Source: Nanobdellota archaeon (GTDB taxonomy: Archaea; Nanobdellota; Nanobdellia; SCGC-AAA011-G17; VGLX01). From it: DNA of 6,786 nucleotides. Every line of letters starts with the position of its first letter. Position 1 is the first letter of the stretch. Of the stretch, positions 6,019 through 6,786 are shown in pieces. Below the pieces are notes generated by a model. The model did not search any database. It was not told where the DNA came from and was given only the letters and a program-made list of their open reading frames with translations. Position numbers and translations under genes: made by a program. The stretch lies in contig JAHIPG010000083.1 in NCBI GenBank assembly GCA_018894775.1, forward strand, positions 1 to 6,786, written 5' to 3'.

Positions 6019-6786
6019 ATGGGGAAAAAAATTTCTTGGAAAAATGTGAATTTTGGTGACATAGAACATCTTGAAATTTTATCAAGTGGTATCATAGAAT
6101 TTAAGGGGGAGAAAGACTACCTCTCAACAAAGTCAATCCAAGCAGATAAAATAAAGAAAGCTGAATCGAAGATAACGTATCAAAAAAGACCCTCTAGGGC
6201 AAACATGCAACCAAAGATTAATAGTGTCTGGTTTGCTAGAATGCAGGGTAGTTTTAAAGTCTATTGTTTTAATGAAACTAATCCTGATGAAATTAATAAA
6301 TATATATTCTCAACAGGGTTTAGCGGAATAAAAGTTAATGTTGAAAGATTATTGCCGAAATATGTTTATTATTATCTATACTCTCCAAATTTTAATATAT
6401 CTAAAGACAGATATTCAACTGGAACTACTCAGGTTGCAATAACAAACTCCAATATTGAGAGGATTTCTATTTCCTTCCCCAAATCTAAAGAACAACAACA
6501 ATTAATAGTCCGAGAAATCGAGAAACAGATAACGCGCCTCGATACTGCTGTAGAGTCCTTGAAGGCAACAAATAAAAAGCTAGATGTTTATCGGAAAAGT
6601 GTCTTGGATGCAGCGTTTGATGGAGATTTAACGGACACCCCTAGCCGTGGAGTAGATAAAATAAGTAATCTAGTTGAGTGCTTCAGATACGGAACCTCAA
6701 AAAAATGTGATCTGGATCAAACAAAAACTCCTGTATTAAGGATACCCAATATTGTGGGTGGCCTCATAGATGCTTCAGAACTTAAA
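6019..6786 (+). CDS. hsdS: type I restriction specificity subunit, 3' end cut by window
   Basis: This frame is open for 256 codons to the right edge with no stop. HsdS determines the target sequence for both methylation and cleavage by the type I complex. Residues 1-155 form the first target-recognition domain, with YLSTKSI (34-40), PSRANMQPKINSVWFARM (58-75) and the closing SNIERISISFP. Residues 156-205 are the conserved central spacer: EQQQLIVREIEKQITRLD, a coiled-coil stretch, NKKLDVYRKSVLDAAFDGDLT. A second recognition domain starts near 213 (CFRYGTSKKC, TPVLRIPNI), then the window ends. HsdS proteins are usually 400-600 residues, so a large part is missing. The ATG lies two bases after the hsdR stop in another frame, with only a weak GGTG upstream, so translation is probably coupled to hsdR. 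No hsdM lies between R and S; it is expected downstream. Confidence 0.92.
   Translation, partial: MGKKISWKNVNFGDIEHLEILSSGIIEFKGEKDYLSTKSIQADKIKKAESKITYQKRPSRANMQPKINSVWFARMQGSFKVYCFNETNPDEINKYIFSTGFSGIKVNVERLLPKYVYYYLYSPNFNISKDRYSTGTTQVAITNSNIERISISFPKSKEQQQLIVREIEKQITRLDTAVESLKATNKKLDVYRKSVLDAAFDGDLTDTPSRGVDKISNLVECFRYGTSKKCDLDQTKTPVLRIPNIVGGLIDASELK

Overview
The window is a piece of a defence-type gene neighbourhood, most likely from an uncultured archaeon of moderate to low GC. The archaeal reading rests on TATA-like boxes (TTTATA type) roughly 22 to 26 bases upstream of start codons with very short or no leaders, on heavy AGA/AGG and ATA codon use, and on tRNA T-arm-like (GTTCAAATC) sequences between genes. 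No rRNA or complete tRNA is present to fix the lineage, so a bacterial host is not excluded.

Layout, left to right. Positions 1-21 (minus) may be the first seven codons of a gene that runs off the left edge, with a TATA box placed for a leaderless transcript. Positions 204-1196 (minus) encode a 330-residue protein with an N-terminal PD-(D/E)XK nuclease domain and a C-terminal winged helix like the N-terminal domain of Mrr. Exact 25-bp direct repeats (100-124 and 1273-1297) lie on either side of this gene, and each sits 76-78 bases upstream of a minus-strand start codon. Positions 1340-2970 (minus) hold a tight three-gene operon with single-base gaps: two different DUF488 proteins followed by a protein that resembles the dual-OB-fold (DuOB) family. 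Positions 2971-3208 are a divergent promoter region containing a perfect 14-bp palindrome. Positions 3209-6016 (plus) encode a type I restriction endonuclease subunit HsdR of the EcoEI/EcoAI type. Position 6019 onward starts hsdS, which is cut by the right edge after its first target-recognition domain, its central helical spacer and the start of its second target-recognition domain.

How the genes may work together. HsdR supplies the ATP-driven translocase and nuclease, and HsdS supplies DNA specificity, so hsdM is expected just downstream of hsdS, outside the window. The Mrr-like nuclease is a plausible separate restriction factor. The DUF488-DUF488-DuOB operon has no assigned biochemical role that I can state from sequence. 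Its tight coupling, nucleic-acid-binding flavour and position back to back with a restriction system make it the best candidate here for a poorly described, defence-associated system.
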